Assembly: GCA_963277665.1 (NCBI GenBank)
Contig: OY728119.1
Coordinates: 321,180,206-321,244,205, forward strand
Length of the DNA stretch: 64,000 bases
Origin: Viscum album
Lineage: Eukaryota; Streptophyta; Magnoliopsida; Santalales; Viscaceae
Direction of reading: 5' to 3'
Part shown: in pieces, positions 27,740 to 39,800 of the stretch
Numbering within the stretch: the first letter of the stretch is position 1
Layout of the letters: the number at the start of each line of letters is the position of its first letter
The notes under the pieces: model-generated
What the model saw: the letters and a program-made list of their open reading frames with translations, nothing else
Databases searched by the model: none
What the model was told of the DNA's origin: nothing
Position numbers and translations under genes: made by a program

Positions 27740-30700
27740 TATGATTCCTATACCTATGAGAGTGTTATGTGTAAAAAATATACCTATGTTAAAGGAAGTG
27801 GGATGCCCCCAGGCAGCAATGTTTTGGAATTATTTGGTCCACACATTCTCCAAGAAATTTAAGACACCTTTAGAAAAGAGGATGAATCTTGTTACAACCA
27901 TCATTCATCAGAATTCCAAGAATTAATGAAAAAATAAGGAGAAACATAGGAAGAATGAATAGTTATTGTGGAATTACATTGAGAAATATGTTTGAGCTAC
28001 TTCTATCCTAACATGTTGATGGATGAAAATTTTCATTTGTTCAAAAAATTATCGCATTAGAGCATGTTCATGATAGAATAAATTGAATGCTCCACCGACC
28101 TATAAAAAATCCCTCCATTATAAATCTCTAATGTGATATATAGGGTGTAAAATTTTAATGATCAGTTTCACTATGTGATCAGATCAAGGGTGAATGACTT
28201 TTGCGAGATAATCCTTTCAGATTTGATTAATCAGACTATCATCATGGAATATCGTATGAGATAGGACTGAGCAGTGTCCAAATGTTGTCAATATGGTGAT
28301 CTATGAACTGTAATTCTAGTAGAATGAATATCTGTTATGATAGTTATCACCAGGTTAGTAGCAACAAAGGTATTCAATACATTGGAAATCTACATCAAGA
28401 TCATGGTTCAGTTATGTGGTTTCAGAGTGGTCGGTTGGTCCAAAAGCACCCACAGTTCCCTTAACCCATTCTAGATTTTCATATCTTTAGAAGGATGGTT
28501 TATCTTCATAATTTTTGTTTTATCATTATATAAATGAGTAGCCGAAGTGTAAAAATATAAGAACCTGATTTTCGAGGAGTCTCATCTACCACTCAGTAGT
28601 CTAGTAGCTACGGTTCAACTTAACATTTATGACATGGCTATGGATATGGTACCCCAATGAAAGATATAAATTATAATTGAGAGGGAGTAGAAGTGGGGTG
28701 TCATTGTAGACCCCAGGTTAGTGGGGAAACTCAGTTGCATTCTATTATACTAATATAATGGTTTTGGATATAGGACTATATACTTTTAGAGGTATGATTT
28801 TTGTATAATAAACCATAAACGTTGTTTTTTATACAAGAGAAACACATTCCCTTACATGTATTCTTATTTTCAAATTATTTGGGTTTCATTATGAAAATAA
28901 TTGATGGATCATGGATATTTTAAAACCATTGAAGGTATAATAAGAGTGTATCAACATATTGAAGACATGATAAATTGAAATATGTGGTTACAATTTATTT
29001 TTTGGACCCTTCTTACTGGAAATTATAGGTGTCAATTTGATTATAGGAATTGATTGAATATATCTGTATCAAGATCACATCAATAGTTACTAGTTGAGAG
29101 TTACCTTCCTATCACCAGGTGGACGTATCTATGTTCACTAATGTGAGTTTGTTCTTTAGGATAGTCATACAAGACCAAATTATGATAGATATTACTGTAT
29201 AAGAACATAGATAGAATGGAGTGATCTATATAATGTTTGAATTATGTAGGATCATTTTCTCCGGTGGTAGACTATTTTTTGGATGAATTTATGAATATTT
29301 TCTGTTAATCGACACCTCGGAGGGAGATCGAGTTTAGGATTGACATGGATCCAGGAGTGAGTCTACTTCTATATTTTATTATTGGACGGCACTAAAATAT
29401 CATCATGAGTAAAAATTTCATTTTTAATATCTAGATGAAAATAATTTCATGTCACCTATTATGTCACAATGGTTCTATCCTATAGTTTCTACATAGAAGG
29501 ATGATGTTACATTGAGCATGTGTGTGGACTATCATAGATTAATTCAGATGATATTCATGGACCAATATCCCATTCCAAGAGTTGACGATCTCTTCAACCA
29601 AATAATAGGTTCCATGATCTTCTCAATATTTACATGATGTAAGGGAACCATTAGTTGAGGGTGAGACTATCAAATATACCCCAAACATCTTCTAAAATCA
29701 TTTGTGGCATGTTTTCATTAGTAGTGTTCCCATTTCGTCAGAAAAACTAAATGATAATATTCATGTATTTTCTGAATCATACCATACATCATTTCATGGA
29801 TTAATTTGATTTTGTTTTAGTTGATGACATCTAGTGTAATCCTAGTTAGTAGATGATCATGTCCAATTTCAAGACATCATCCAGACTATACTGGGAAAAC
29901 ATCAACATTTTATTTTCACTCCAAATGAAGTTTCTTGGTTGATAGAGTTCAATTTTTGGTCTATGTTATCTTATATTTTATATTTTTAGTGGACATAGTG
30001 AAGGTTTTAGCCACAATATCTTGGGAGAGATAAAGAAATGTATTATAGGTTAATATATTTATTGGTTTAGTTGTTAATTTTTATTGCTTATCCAAGAATT
30101 CTCTCATATAGAAGTACTGAAGACTATGATAACTAAGAAATGTGTGATGTTTGATTGTATAGATTCTAGTGATTGAGAATTATAAGATCTATTGGGAAGG
30201 ATGGCCTCATTATCAATACTCACCTTTCTAGAGTTTGGTAATGAGTATATAGTGTAAGAAGATTAATCAAGAGTTTAATTTTGAGTATTTATAATGTATG
30301 AGGATGGTGTGGAATTCACCATTATAAGATGAGGTGGATCGATTATCTACATTCTTTCTACGTTGAGATGGATTCTACATTCGGAAAGGGATTCAAAAAA
30401 TAATGATTAGTTGATATAAAAGACACAAATAGAGTTAGTACATGATTCTTGTTATTAATAGAAGACTATTTCTCACTTCTAAGACATTCATCTATATATT
30501 TAGGAGTCTCAAAGATGAGTAACTATGACATTGAAATCTTTTATACTTGTTCTTATTGGACAGATCAATGAAGAGGTGTTATATAATCAAAAATGAGTAG
30601 ATGTGAGGGAAATATTATATCGTGGGGGGACAAAACCAGAATAATATCATGGTCGTAGTGATGTTCTTATTATCCATAGTCATGCATGGGTTCCTACGAT

Positions 30701-30941
30701 CTTGAATGAGGGGATGATGAGATATTTCCATGATTATAGAGGAATTTCACACCTAGGATTGATTAGGATTTATCATGATCTATGTATATATTACAATGTT
30801 ATATGGATGAAGCAGTAGATATCGAGATTCAGAATTACATGTCTAATTTGTTAGTAGGAAAGGCAGTGAATTAGAGGCCTTATCTACTTTTGTAGCCACT
30901 TCCCTTTAAAGAGTTAATGGAGATTCTATCACATTGGATTG
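27740..30941 (+). pseudogene. Decayed gypsy gag-pol, left part
   Basis: A degraded CCHC knuckle lies near 28275-28313. EIIGVNLIIGID (near 29017) matches the [11 protein letters not shown] block after the protease. REIEFRIDMDPG (29321-29356) and CVDYHRLI...YPIPRVDDLFNQ (29521-29601) match the start of reverse transcriptase. FVLVDDI (about 29812) keeps the active-site DD. DHVQFQDIIQTIL and then VDIVKVLATISWER (about 29993-30034) match the end of the RT domain. The integrase zinc-binding region is traceable from about 30660, ending in a PLP...MEILSHWI trace matching [15 protein letters not shown] just before the insertion at 30942. Many stops and frameshifts are present. Confidence 0.75.
30937..30941 (+). 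repeat. Target-site duplication (left) of the gag-only element
   Basis: GATTG immediately precedes the LTR start. The copy after the right LTR (40177-40181) is AATTG, differing by one base. Both lie within the gypsy integrase relic. Confidence 0.8.
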
Positions 30942-33900
30942 TGAAGTGCCCAAATCAGTGTGAATCACTGAGAGGGGGAGGGGGTGAATCAGTGATCCCT
31001 TAAAAACTATTTACTAATTGATTCTTATAAATTAAACCTCTATGACTGGTTAAAGCATCGATCCACTCTTCTTGTATATCTCACCTTTCCTCAAATGATG
31101 CAGTAAATGTAAAGGTACTGGACACAAGGATTTACAAGGTTTGGCACCAAAGGCCTACGTCCTTGCCATGTTGGTTATACACACCAACATGGTTTCTCCA
31201 TTATAACCTATTAAAATTACAATGGTCGATACAGAGTCCCACTGTATCATTCCTTTGTCCCACATGAGGGTCTTTATAATACGTCCCACAGTGTTACCAG
31301 AGTCCCACTTGCCTGTTCTAGAATCTCACTGAAGACTTCTTCCACCCTGAGTCTCACAGGGAGAATCTCTTGGCTTCTCGAGTCACGCGAGTAGCACTTC
31401 TTCACTTAAAGTTCTTAATGTATCTTCAGTAGCCTGGGATAAAGGTTGTTGGCCTTGCTCTCTTCTTATGATCACTTGAGTTGATCATGACTCCTCATCT
31501 TGCTCAGGATTTAGCTCCTTCTTCTTAGGATGACTTGGACTATGTATTCAAGAATCTTCGACAACCTCTGATAATGTTTTTTGGTCTTCCTCAAAACTTT
31601 TGATCACTTCAGTTGATCAGGCTCTTCTCAATCTACTGAAAATCTCAGACAAATAATCTCTTTGACTACAGTCTGGCTTCAGTCTGACTTCAACACTACA
31701 TCATGTACTGAGTGCATGGAAACTCTGCATCCTCATGCACTGATAGTATGGCTTCTCAAAACTCTTCAAGAACTCCTGGTCTTGGACAACTCAAATGCAC
31801 ACAAGATGATTTGGATTTGTTCACGTGTGCATGTGCATGCATGCAAGCATGCACTCCTCTTCTTTCTTCTATTGGTGCAATAAAACCTCAAAGGGTGTAA
31901 AACTTTTCAGCACACACACCTTCCTTGAACTTCACACACATAATTCAATTTGTCTACACACACTTAATGTGTGTTATACTTTAGTGTGAGATTCTTCTAC
32001 TTCTTCCTTCTTCTATTTGCATTCACTATCACTTAGTTCACACATACTAGGTTCGGCCTTCACTTGTTCTTGTTTTCCCACACACACTCAAAGTGGTCTT
32101 CTTTGTCTTTGGCCTTCAATTCACTTCTTTCACACATACACAAGGTGTTCTCTTCCACTTTTCACACACACATGGTGTGGTCTCCACTTGGTGCACACAC
32201 AAGGTATAGTCTCGACCTTCCTCTTTTGTTAATCACACAACCTGTAGGTGTGTCTTTCCACATAGCACACACACTAACCGTGTGCTTCTCCTCTTCTCCA
32301 CTTCCACGTAGGGTTCAATAGGAGCAAGGCGCGCACGGTGCAAGTGGCCTTCTTCTCTTCTGTCGTGCAATCACTTGGGTGCACAAGGCAGCGCGCAAGT
32401 CCTCGGGTGTGCATGGTGCAACACCGCGTGGCTCCTTCCTCCTACCGCGCAAGTGTGCAGGCAGAGAGGGAACTTCCTGTCACGCAAGGGAGTCGCCCAG
32501 GGTAACTCCTTGTTTTCTTTCGCGCAAGGGGTGCACAAAAGGGTCTTCCCAAAGCAATGGGGAGCTTCGGGCTTCTCTGCAGCGCAGGGGGTGCTGCGCG
32601 GAGCTTTTTAATTCATGAGGCACAGAGGCACTCATTGCTCTTCTCAAAAATATTCAGCAAGCCTCACAGATAGGTTGGGCTCTCTTTTTATAGGAAGAGG
32701 AGATCAATTGAGGTCGCGGAATCAAATCTTTGAATGCCCAAGAATCACTCCTTTGAATAACCGAGATATTCGGTTCGTTAAAAATATTCAACCCGCGTTT
32801 AAAGATATCTACATATCCCGGGTGTTTCCTTTTTAAAAATGTGGGATCCAACCTTCGTGTAAGAATTCAAGATTATATACCCGACTCTCATGCATGAATC
32901 TCGCATGGATCCACATGGCCTCGGCAACTTTGTTTGCCTCGGCCGCATTCGAAATCTTCATCTCGTTGCATACATGAACATTTTAATGCATGCATGTGTT
33001 TGTGAGGTGGAGATGAATACAATGGAGGCCTTCACTTCATCAGAGGTGGGTGAGAGCTTCTTCTTTATCGCTCGAGTGGCACTGGTTTGCGTATGGTGTC
33101 GCGGGGAGTCCGCGGCTCAGCGAGAGGTTGGAGATGACTCTAGCGCCGTTGGATCGTCGTTTATTGAACGCGGATGGCCGAGATAAGAACGTGGCATGGC
33201 GAGATTAGATGAGCAGCTGAGATCAGATGCGAGATCAGATAGACGGCCAGGATTAGATCCGCGTCTAAAAATTATGTCCCAAATCGAAATGCCCCATGAT
33301 TTTCTCTCAGTCTAACAAACATAGCCTACCGAACACCGCTCAGAAATCTCCTCTCCTCCCTCCGGTGCCGCCCTGCCTAGGCCTCCTCATGGGCGTGGTG
33401 ACCTGTTCCCACATGTGCCTTGGGTTGAAGCATGGGTATCCAGCTCATGGGTTGGCCCCATTTTTTTCATACGCTCCTCTCCCTCTTTATACTTTGTTAA
33501 ATTACCAAGTAAAATAGAACAAGACACATCAATCCATTCTCCTCTTCATCATTGGAATCCCATCTATCTTCATTAAAAACTCTTCTCCTTTTCCTATTTA
33601 GAAGATGCAATACCAAAAATCTCTCAAATATCTTCATCAATCATCAATCAAAAATCACTTGATCTTCAATGTTCTTCTTCAATACAATGATAGATAAGGT
33701 TGGATCATCGTCAAATCCTCATTCACAAAGAGATAGTGCATGGTCTTCTTAATTCAACCTCATCCACATAGTTAGATGGATAGATCTCATTTTCCCTTCC
33801 TCGGGCATTGTGAAGATAATGCATGGACTTATAACAATGTTGTGACATAGTATCATCTTGATACAAGTCTTGCAACTTTAATATTATCTCTGAAATCATC

Positions 33901-34115
33901 TGAGTTTGATGTGGAGAATGTTTCACGAATAATCTCCAATGTCACTAAGTGAATCTCCTATGTGACATGACTCTAAGTACCATGGCCATTATCCATTCAT
34001 CAACATCACCATCACATCCATTGTCATTCACATATTGAAACTCCTTGACATCTATCCATTAATTCCTTGACAACAACATACCTCATTGTCAACAAATGCA
34101 ACATAGTGCACTTCA
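30942..34115 (-). repeat. Left LTR (3' LTR) of the gag-only element
   Basis: This 3174-base repeat starts TGAAGTGCCC and ends GTGCACTTCA. Its middle (about 32300-33450) is distinctly richer in G+C than the surroundings. A - strand TATAAAAAG lies at 32692-32684. It lacks 143 bases that are present in the right copy (junction 33376/33377). Many short open frames occur (for example 32375-32611 and 32890-33186), none with a recognised domain. Confidence 0.9.
32684..32692 (-). promoter_or_regulatory. TATA box in the 3' LTR of the gag-only element
   Basis: The - strand reads TATAAAAAG within a GA-rich context, oriented towards the element's transcription direction. The same site in the 5' LTR (around 38600-38612) has changed to ATATTAAAAG, which weakens the match to a TATA box. 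It is assigned from sequence alone. Confidence 0.5.
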
Positions 34116-34130
34116 ATCTCCCCCTTTGTA
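34116..34130 (-). other. Polypurine tract of the gag-only element
   Basis: On the - strand TACAAAGGGGGAGAT lies immediately upstream of the 3' LTR start, where plus-strand DNA synthesis is primed. It supports the - strand orientation. Confidence 0.8.
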
Positions 34131-34939
34131 ATTGTTGGAAATACACTAGAGCACATATTAATGGGTCAATATGTGTGCCAATATTTCTCCCCATTATTTG
34201 CAATCAAATGCAAAGGTGTGGAGTGGTTCTCTTCAAAAAATCACTTCCTCCCTTTGAAAATCATTTTCTTCACAACTACTAAGAGAGGGATGATGTAACA
34301 TGTTCACTTTAGCAATGAACCTTTAGTAAATCATCTCTAAGTCTACTTGGGCTAACCCGGTGTAGAAAATAAGAGTGATGTAACCAAGGTTTTTCAATGA
34401 TGTCCACATTTCACTTTACATGTGAGATCATGCTTCAGGGGGTTTTGAAATTTTTCAGATATAATAATGAATTGCTAAATGTTGCACATCCTTCACCATA
34501 CACATTAGTAAGTTCAGGTGCACAGATAAAGCTCCCCCTTTCAACCTTTTGTCTTAAATCAATCACTCCACCTTAATTGACAAGATGATTACAATTAAGA
34601 AACAAGGGATGAAAGTGTGAATGGAAGAAACTCATTCTTCACAAGATGGAATAAATCTCAAAATACCATTTTCTCTAGATTGGATCCCGATCAAGGGGTG
34701 CACTCCATTCTATCCAAACCATTCTCTAGCTAGGAATTATCATCATCTTCAATTCCCTAAAATGTTATCATATGTAAATACCAAGAGTATAAGGGAATAA
34801 GATGTAAACTCCTTGGTTCATCAATGTGAACAACAAGGTTGAGAAGATTCTCTCAACCGAGATATCCATTTTCACCATTCTTCACACTTGCACATTTGAT
34901 ATTCAATAATGTTTGTCCTGGTGTGGATCTCAACACATC
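34131..34939 (-). other. 3' untranslated internal region of the gag-only element
   Basis: Lies between the end of the gag frame and the polypurine tract. I see no pol domain here. A second pyrimidine-rich tract (CCCCCTTTCAACC near 34535-34547) reads as a purine tract on the - strand and may be an internal copy of the polypurine tract. Otherwise nothing is recognisable. Confidence 0.5.
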
Positions 34940-35494
34940 TTAAACTCCCTTGTGTGTGACTCCTCTCTTTCTAGGTGCTTTCTGAGAACTAGATTCTCCT
35001 GGTGCAAGCTTCATTCTTTTGAAGAATCCCTTTTGAGCTTGTATGAATGTCTTGCATTTATCACTAGTATGACCATCTGGATTGCACGTCACACACAGAA
35101 CATCATCTTCATGTGAAATCTTCTACTTCCCTTTTGACTTATCTACTGCCAGTTCTTCATCTTCATCTCTTTGTAGTTATCTGGAAAGTTGCAACTAATT
35201 AGGCCATATGACTAGTAAGTCACTTGGAAGTGTGGCCTCAGTTCTGGATATTCCACATTGTTCTTTTGATGCTATTAAGCTACCTTTCTTAGGCAACTTA
35301 TTTTCAATCAATCCCTTCTGCTTCTTCTAGATTGATTGTCTGTTTGAGTCCAGTCTGCTTCTATTCAGTTCCATGGCTTGTTTACAAAGATCCATGGTAT
35401 GACCTTTCTTTCCACAGTATAAGCATATTTTCTTGGTGGTCCTTCTGGATGCATCACCCTTCTTGGATTTTGACTCCAAGGACTTCTCTTCCTT

Positions 35495-36352
35495 TTACAA
35501 AATACTCTTGGGAGCATTGTCAACTTTCTTCTGCTTGCTTCCCAAGGATTCTATTTGAGCCAGGTTTAGTGATATTCTCATCTTTTCAGCTTTGGATATA
35601 GTTGGAGATTGACATGTATATTTTTGACCACTTTTGCAAACATCCCATATGTTTTCATGTAATCCAAATATATTTGCAGTAAACAGATGTCTTTGGACCT
35701 GTGGATGCGGCTTCTTTCCTTCTTCCTTGCTCCCCTTTGGCATGGGATTACTTTGTGCTTTTTCATTCAGAGGATTGTACCAACAATCCTTTGCACAGTG
35801 CCCATACTTGTTACAACACCAACACAGACCAACAAATCTTGACCTCTTGAGTCCTTCTTTTTGTTGGGAATTTCTCTTGAATTGATGTGTTGTTTCAGGA
35901 GAGCTCTCTCTCTTCATCTTCATCATCCATAATTGATCAGAATTACTCTTCCATCCTGAACTTTTTGTGGAAACCCATTTAGAAGCATGAGTACACGATG
36001 GTATGGATGGTAACTTCTTTTTAGAAGATGTTACCCTTTCATTAGAGGATGTCTTTCTTTTAGATTCATCCTGCTCAATGCACACTTGTGTAGCAACATT
36101 TTTTCTTTCAGCTGACTGGGAGGTTTCAGCTTTGGATGGTTGCAGATTTTTCAATATCACCTCTTGTTCTAAGAATTTCAAGTTGAGGGAGTTCTTCTCA
36201 TCCTCAACAGTTCTTAGACTTCCTTCCCAATTTTCTTTCAGCTCTTTTATCTGGTCATCATTCACCTTCTTCATTTCTTGCAATGAACTCTCAAGCTCCT
36301 TCACCCTTTTTACCTTGTCTTCAAGTTGAGAATCTTTCACAATCATCGACAC
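35495..36352 (-). CDS. Longest open part of the gag-type gene
   Basis: This 285-codon open frame contains a coiled-coil-like N-terminal part (residues about 10-70, heptad-like Leu/Lys/Glu), a Ser/Lys-rich linker and the first CCHC knuckle at residues 177-190 (C177, C180, H185, C190), followed by WYN. It ends at a TAA directly followed in the same frame by more gag-like sequence with two further knuckles, so the stop is premature. The Met at its start is internal to the longer frame. No membrane or signal segment is visible. Confidence 0.75.
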   Translation of the reverse strand: MSMIVKDSQLEDKVKRVKELESSLQEMKKVNDDQIKELKENWEGSLRTVEDEKNSLNLKFLEQEVILKNLQPSKAETSQSAERKNVATQVCIEQDESKRKTSSNERVTSSKKKLPSIPSCTHASKWVSTKSSGWKSNSDQLWMMKMKRESSPETTHQFKRNSQQKEGLKRSRFVGLCWCCNKYGHCAKDCWYNPLNEKAQSNPMPKGSKEEGKKPHPQVQRHLFTANIFGLHENIWDVCKSGQKYTCQSPTISKAEKMRISLNLAQIESLGSKQKKVDNAPKSIL

Positions 36353-36601
36353 TTTTTGTCACTTTTCCAGTGCATAGAAAACATATTTGATCATTATCAT
36401 AAAGATTTATTTCTAAGAGAAGCTTCATTGCAATTCTTCAGCAGTATCTTCAAATCTTTCATTTCAAAGGGAAACAGTTTCATCTTTGGCCTTCACCAGC
36501 TTTCTGAGAGTGTTGGATATGCCAACCCATTTAGCCAACTGATCTTCCATTGCATTGGCTTCTTCTTTTAGCTGTAATTTTTCATCTCGAAGATCAAGGA
36601 T

Positions 36602-36790
36602 TCATGTAGTAATACACATTACCACTTCCTTGGGGACTGTCTTCTGAAGATATTCGAGTGCATTTGGAAGATCATTCATTGTTCCAACTTCATCACAGCT
36701 AGGACATGATTTCTTCATCTTCTTTTCCTCTTTCTTCTTCCTGTTTTTTAATGTCTTGGAAGATATCTCCATTTGAGGGTATTCAATCAC
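36602..36790 (-). CDS. N-terminal open piece of the gag-type gene
   Basis: Sixty-two codons in the same frame as the main gag piece. It has a Lys/Glu cluster (residues about 16-27, NRKKKEEKKMKK) followed by SCPSCDEVGTMNDLP. It ends at TGA (36602-36604) and continues in the same frame into coiled-coil-like sequence. The first codon of this open piece is GTG, and the likely original ATG lies slightly upstream at 36811-36809, separated by one TGA. Confidence 0.6.
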   Translation of the reverse strand: MIEYPQMEISSKTLKNRKKKEEKKMKKSCPSCDEVGTMNDLPNALEYLQKTVPKEVVMCITT

Positions 36791-36844
36791 TTCCTCAAAT
36801 ATTCACTTCATAAATACTCCCTTGGATCTTTTAGAGGTAACCTC

Positions 36845-36856
36845 GCTCTGATACCA
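36845..36856 (-). other. Primer-binding site of the gag-only element
   Basis: On the - strand TGGTATCAGAGC is a perfect complement to the 3' end of plant initiator tRNA-Met. It is separated from the 5' LTR by two bases. Confidence 0.95.
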
Positions 36857-36858
36857 AT

Positions 36859-39800
36859 TGAAGTGCCCAGATCAGTGTGAATCACTAAGAGGGGCAGGGG
36901 GTGAATCAGTGATCCCTTAAAAACTTTTTACTAATTGATTCTTATCAATTAAACCTCTATGACTGGTTAGAGCCTCGATCCACTATTCTTGTATCTCTCA
37001 CCTTTCCTCGAATGATGCAGTAAATGTAAAGGCACTGGACACAAGGATTTACAAGGTTCGACACCAAAGGCCTACATCCTTGCCATGTTGGTTATACTCA
37101 CCAACATGGTTTCTTCATTATAACCTGTTAAAATTACAATGGTTGATACAAAGTCCCATTGTATCTCTCTTGTGTCCCATAGGAGGGTCTTTATACTATG
37201 TCCCACTGTGTTACCAGAGTCCCACCGGCCTGCTCAAGAATCCCACTGAAGACTTCATCCGCCCTGAGTCTCACAGAGGGCTTCTCCTGTCTTCTCGATT
37301 CACACGAGCAACACTTCTTCACTTCAAGTTCTTAAAGTATCTTCAGAAGCCTGGGATAAAGGCTGCTGGCCTTGATCTCTTCCTCTGATCACTTTAGTTT
37401 ATAAGGACTCCTCATCATTCTCAGGCTTTATCTCCTTCTTCTTAGGATGACCTGGCCTCTATCTTTAAGAATATTCAACAACCTATGATGAGGTTTGTTG
37501 GTCTTGCTCAAAACTTCTGATCACTTCAGTTGATCAGGCTCTTCCCAATCTACTGAATAACTTAGACAAATAATCTCTTTGACTTCAGTCTGGCTTCAGT
37601 CTGACTTCAACTCTACTTCATGCACTGAGTGCATGGAAACTCTGCATCCTCATGCACTAATTGCATGGATTCTCAAAACTCTTCAAGAACTCCGGGTCTT
37701 GGACAACTCAAATGCACACAAGCTGATTTGGATTTGTTCACGTGTGCATGTGCATTAATGCAAGCATGCACTCCTCTTCTTTCTACTCTTGGTGCAATAA
37801 ACCCTAAAAGGGTGTAAACACTTTCAGCACACACACCTTCCTAGAACTTCACACACTTAATTCAATTTGTTTACACACACATAATGTGTTTTATACTTTA
37901 TTGTGAGAGTCTTCCACTTCTTCCTTCTTCTAAGTGTGTTCACTATCACTTAGTTCACACACACTAGGTTCGGCCTTCACTTTTTCTTGTTTTCCCACAC
38001 ACACTCAAAGTGTTCGTCTTTGTCTTTGGCCTTCTCTTCACTTCTTGCACACATACACAAGGTGTTCTCTTCCACATTTAACACACACTTGGTGTGGTCT
38101 CCACTTGGTGCACACACAAGGTATAGTCTCGGCCTTCCTATTTTTTTAATCACACAACATGTAGGTGTGTCTTTCCACATAGCACACACACCCCCTGTGT
38201 GCTTCTCCTCTTCTCCACTGCCACACAGGGTTCAATGGGTGCAAGGCGCACAAGGTGCAAGTGGCCTTCTTCTCTTCTATCGCGCAAGCACATGGGTGCA
38301 CAAGGCAGCGCACAAGTCCTCAGGTGTGCAAGGTGCAACACCGTGGGGCTCCTTCCTCCTTCCGCACAAGTGTGCGGGTAGAGAGGGAACTTCCTATCAT
38401 GCAAGGGTGGCGCACAGGGTACTTACTTGTCTTCTTTCAATCAATGGGTGTGCAAAAGGGTCTTTTCAAAGCTATGGGGAGCTTTGGGATTCTCTTCCGC
38501 GGAGGGGGTGCTGCGCGGAGCTTTTTAATTCGTGAGGCACAGAGGCACTCACGGCTCTTCTCAAAAATATTCAACAAGCCTGACAGAGAGGTTGTGCTCT
38601 CTTTTAATATGCAGAGGAAATCAATTGAGGCTGTGGAATCAAAACTTTGAATTCCCGAGAATCACTCCTTTGAATAACCGAGATATTCGGTTCGTTAAAA
38701 AATATTCAACCTGTGTTTAAATATATCCACGTATCCTGGGTGTTTCTTTTTTCCAAACGTGGGATCCAACCTTTGTGTATGAATTCAAGATTATATCCCT
38801 GACTCTCATGCATGAATCACAAATGGATCCACATAGCCTCGGAAACTTCGTTTGCCTTGGCCGCATTCGAAGTATTCATCTCGTTGCATGCATGCAATTT
38901 TTAATGCATGCATTTGTTTGTGAGGTGGAGACGAACACAATGGAGGCCTTCACTTCATCAGAGGGGGTCAGGAGCTTCTACTTCATCGCTCGGGTGGCAC
39001 TAGTTTTAGGATGGTTTCGCGGGGAGTCCACGGCTCAGCGAGAGGTTGCAGATGACTCCATTGCCGTTGGATCGTTGTTTAATAATCACGGACGGTCGGG
39101 ATAAGAATGTGGTGTGGCGAGATTAGATGAGTCGCTATGATCGGATGCGAGTTCAGATAGACGAACAGGATTAGATCCGCGTCTAAAAATTCTGTCCCAC
39201 ATCAAAATGCCCCGTGATTTTATCTCGGATTAACAAACAGAGCCTCCCGAACACCGCTCAGAAATCTCCTCTCCTCCCTCCGGTGTCGCCCTGCACAGGT
39301 TCTCCTGCGGGCGCACTAGTGTACCCACTCTGCTCCTTCGAGCGCACACCTATCGCCCATGCTGCACGAGTTCATCACCGTGTGGCACCCGTAGGCTTAC
39401 ACACGGCCCACACCATCCCTCTTGCGGGTGGCTCTACCTAGGCCTCCTCATGGGCGTGGTGACCTGGTCCCACATGTGCCTTGGGTTGAAGCTTGGGTAG
39501 CCAGCTCATGGGTTGGCCCCATTTTTTGCATAATCTCTTCTCCCTCTTTATACTTTGTTAAATTACCATGTAAAATAGAACAAGACACATTAAGCCATTC
39601 TCCTCTTCTTCACTGGAATCCCATCTATCTTCTTTAAAAACTCTTCTCCTTTTCCTATTTAGGAGATGAAATACCAAAAATCTCTCAAATATATTCATCA
39701 AACATCAATAAAAAATCACTTGATATTAAATGTTCTTCTTCAATCCAATGATAGATATGGTTGGATCATCTTCAAAACCTCATGCACAAAGAGATAGTGT

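Larger units (their letters stand above)
34940..36811 (-). pseudogene. Gag-type protein with three CCHC knuckles (broken)
   Basis: One reading frame runs from an ATG at 36811-36809 to a TAA at 34942-34940. The N-terminus is basic (KNRKKKEEKK), then long stretches rich in Glu, Lys, Leu and Gln predict coiled coil. Three CX2CX4HX4C zinc knuckles follow: CWCCNKYGHCAKDC (residues 177-190 of the piece at 35495-36352), CLYCGKKGHTMDLC (about 35430-35389) and CVTCNPDGHTSDKC (about 35099-35058). Knuckles of this type bind nucleic acid in Gag nucleocapsids. In-frame stops occur at 36602, 35495, 35327, 35195, 35177 and 35123, with more between 36353 and 36480, where a frameshift is possible. Most are one C-to-T change from CAA, CAG or CGA. 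No protease motif follows. The start is tentative. Confidence 0.75.

Noticed and set aside
31662..33517. Cluster of open frames in GC-richer sequence that could suggest genes
   Set aside because: They lie inside an LTR and are repeated in the other LTR (37629-39637) with frame-breaking changes, with no recognisable domain.
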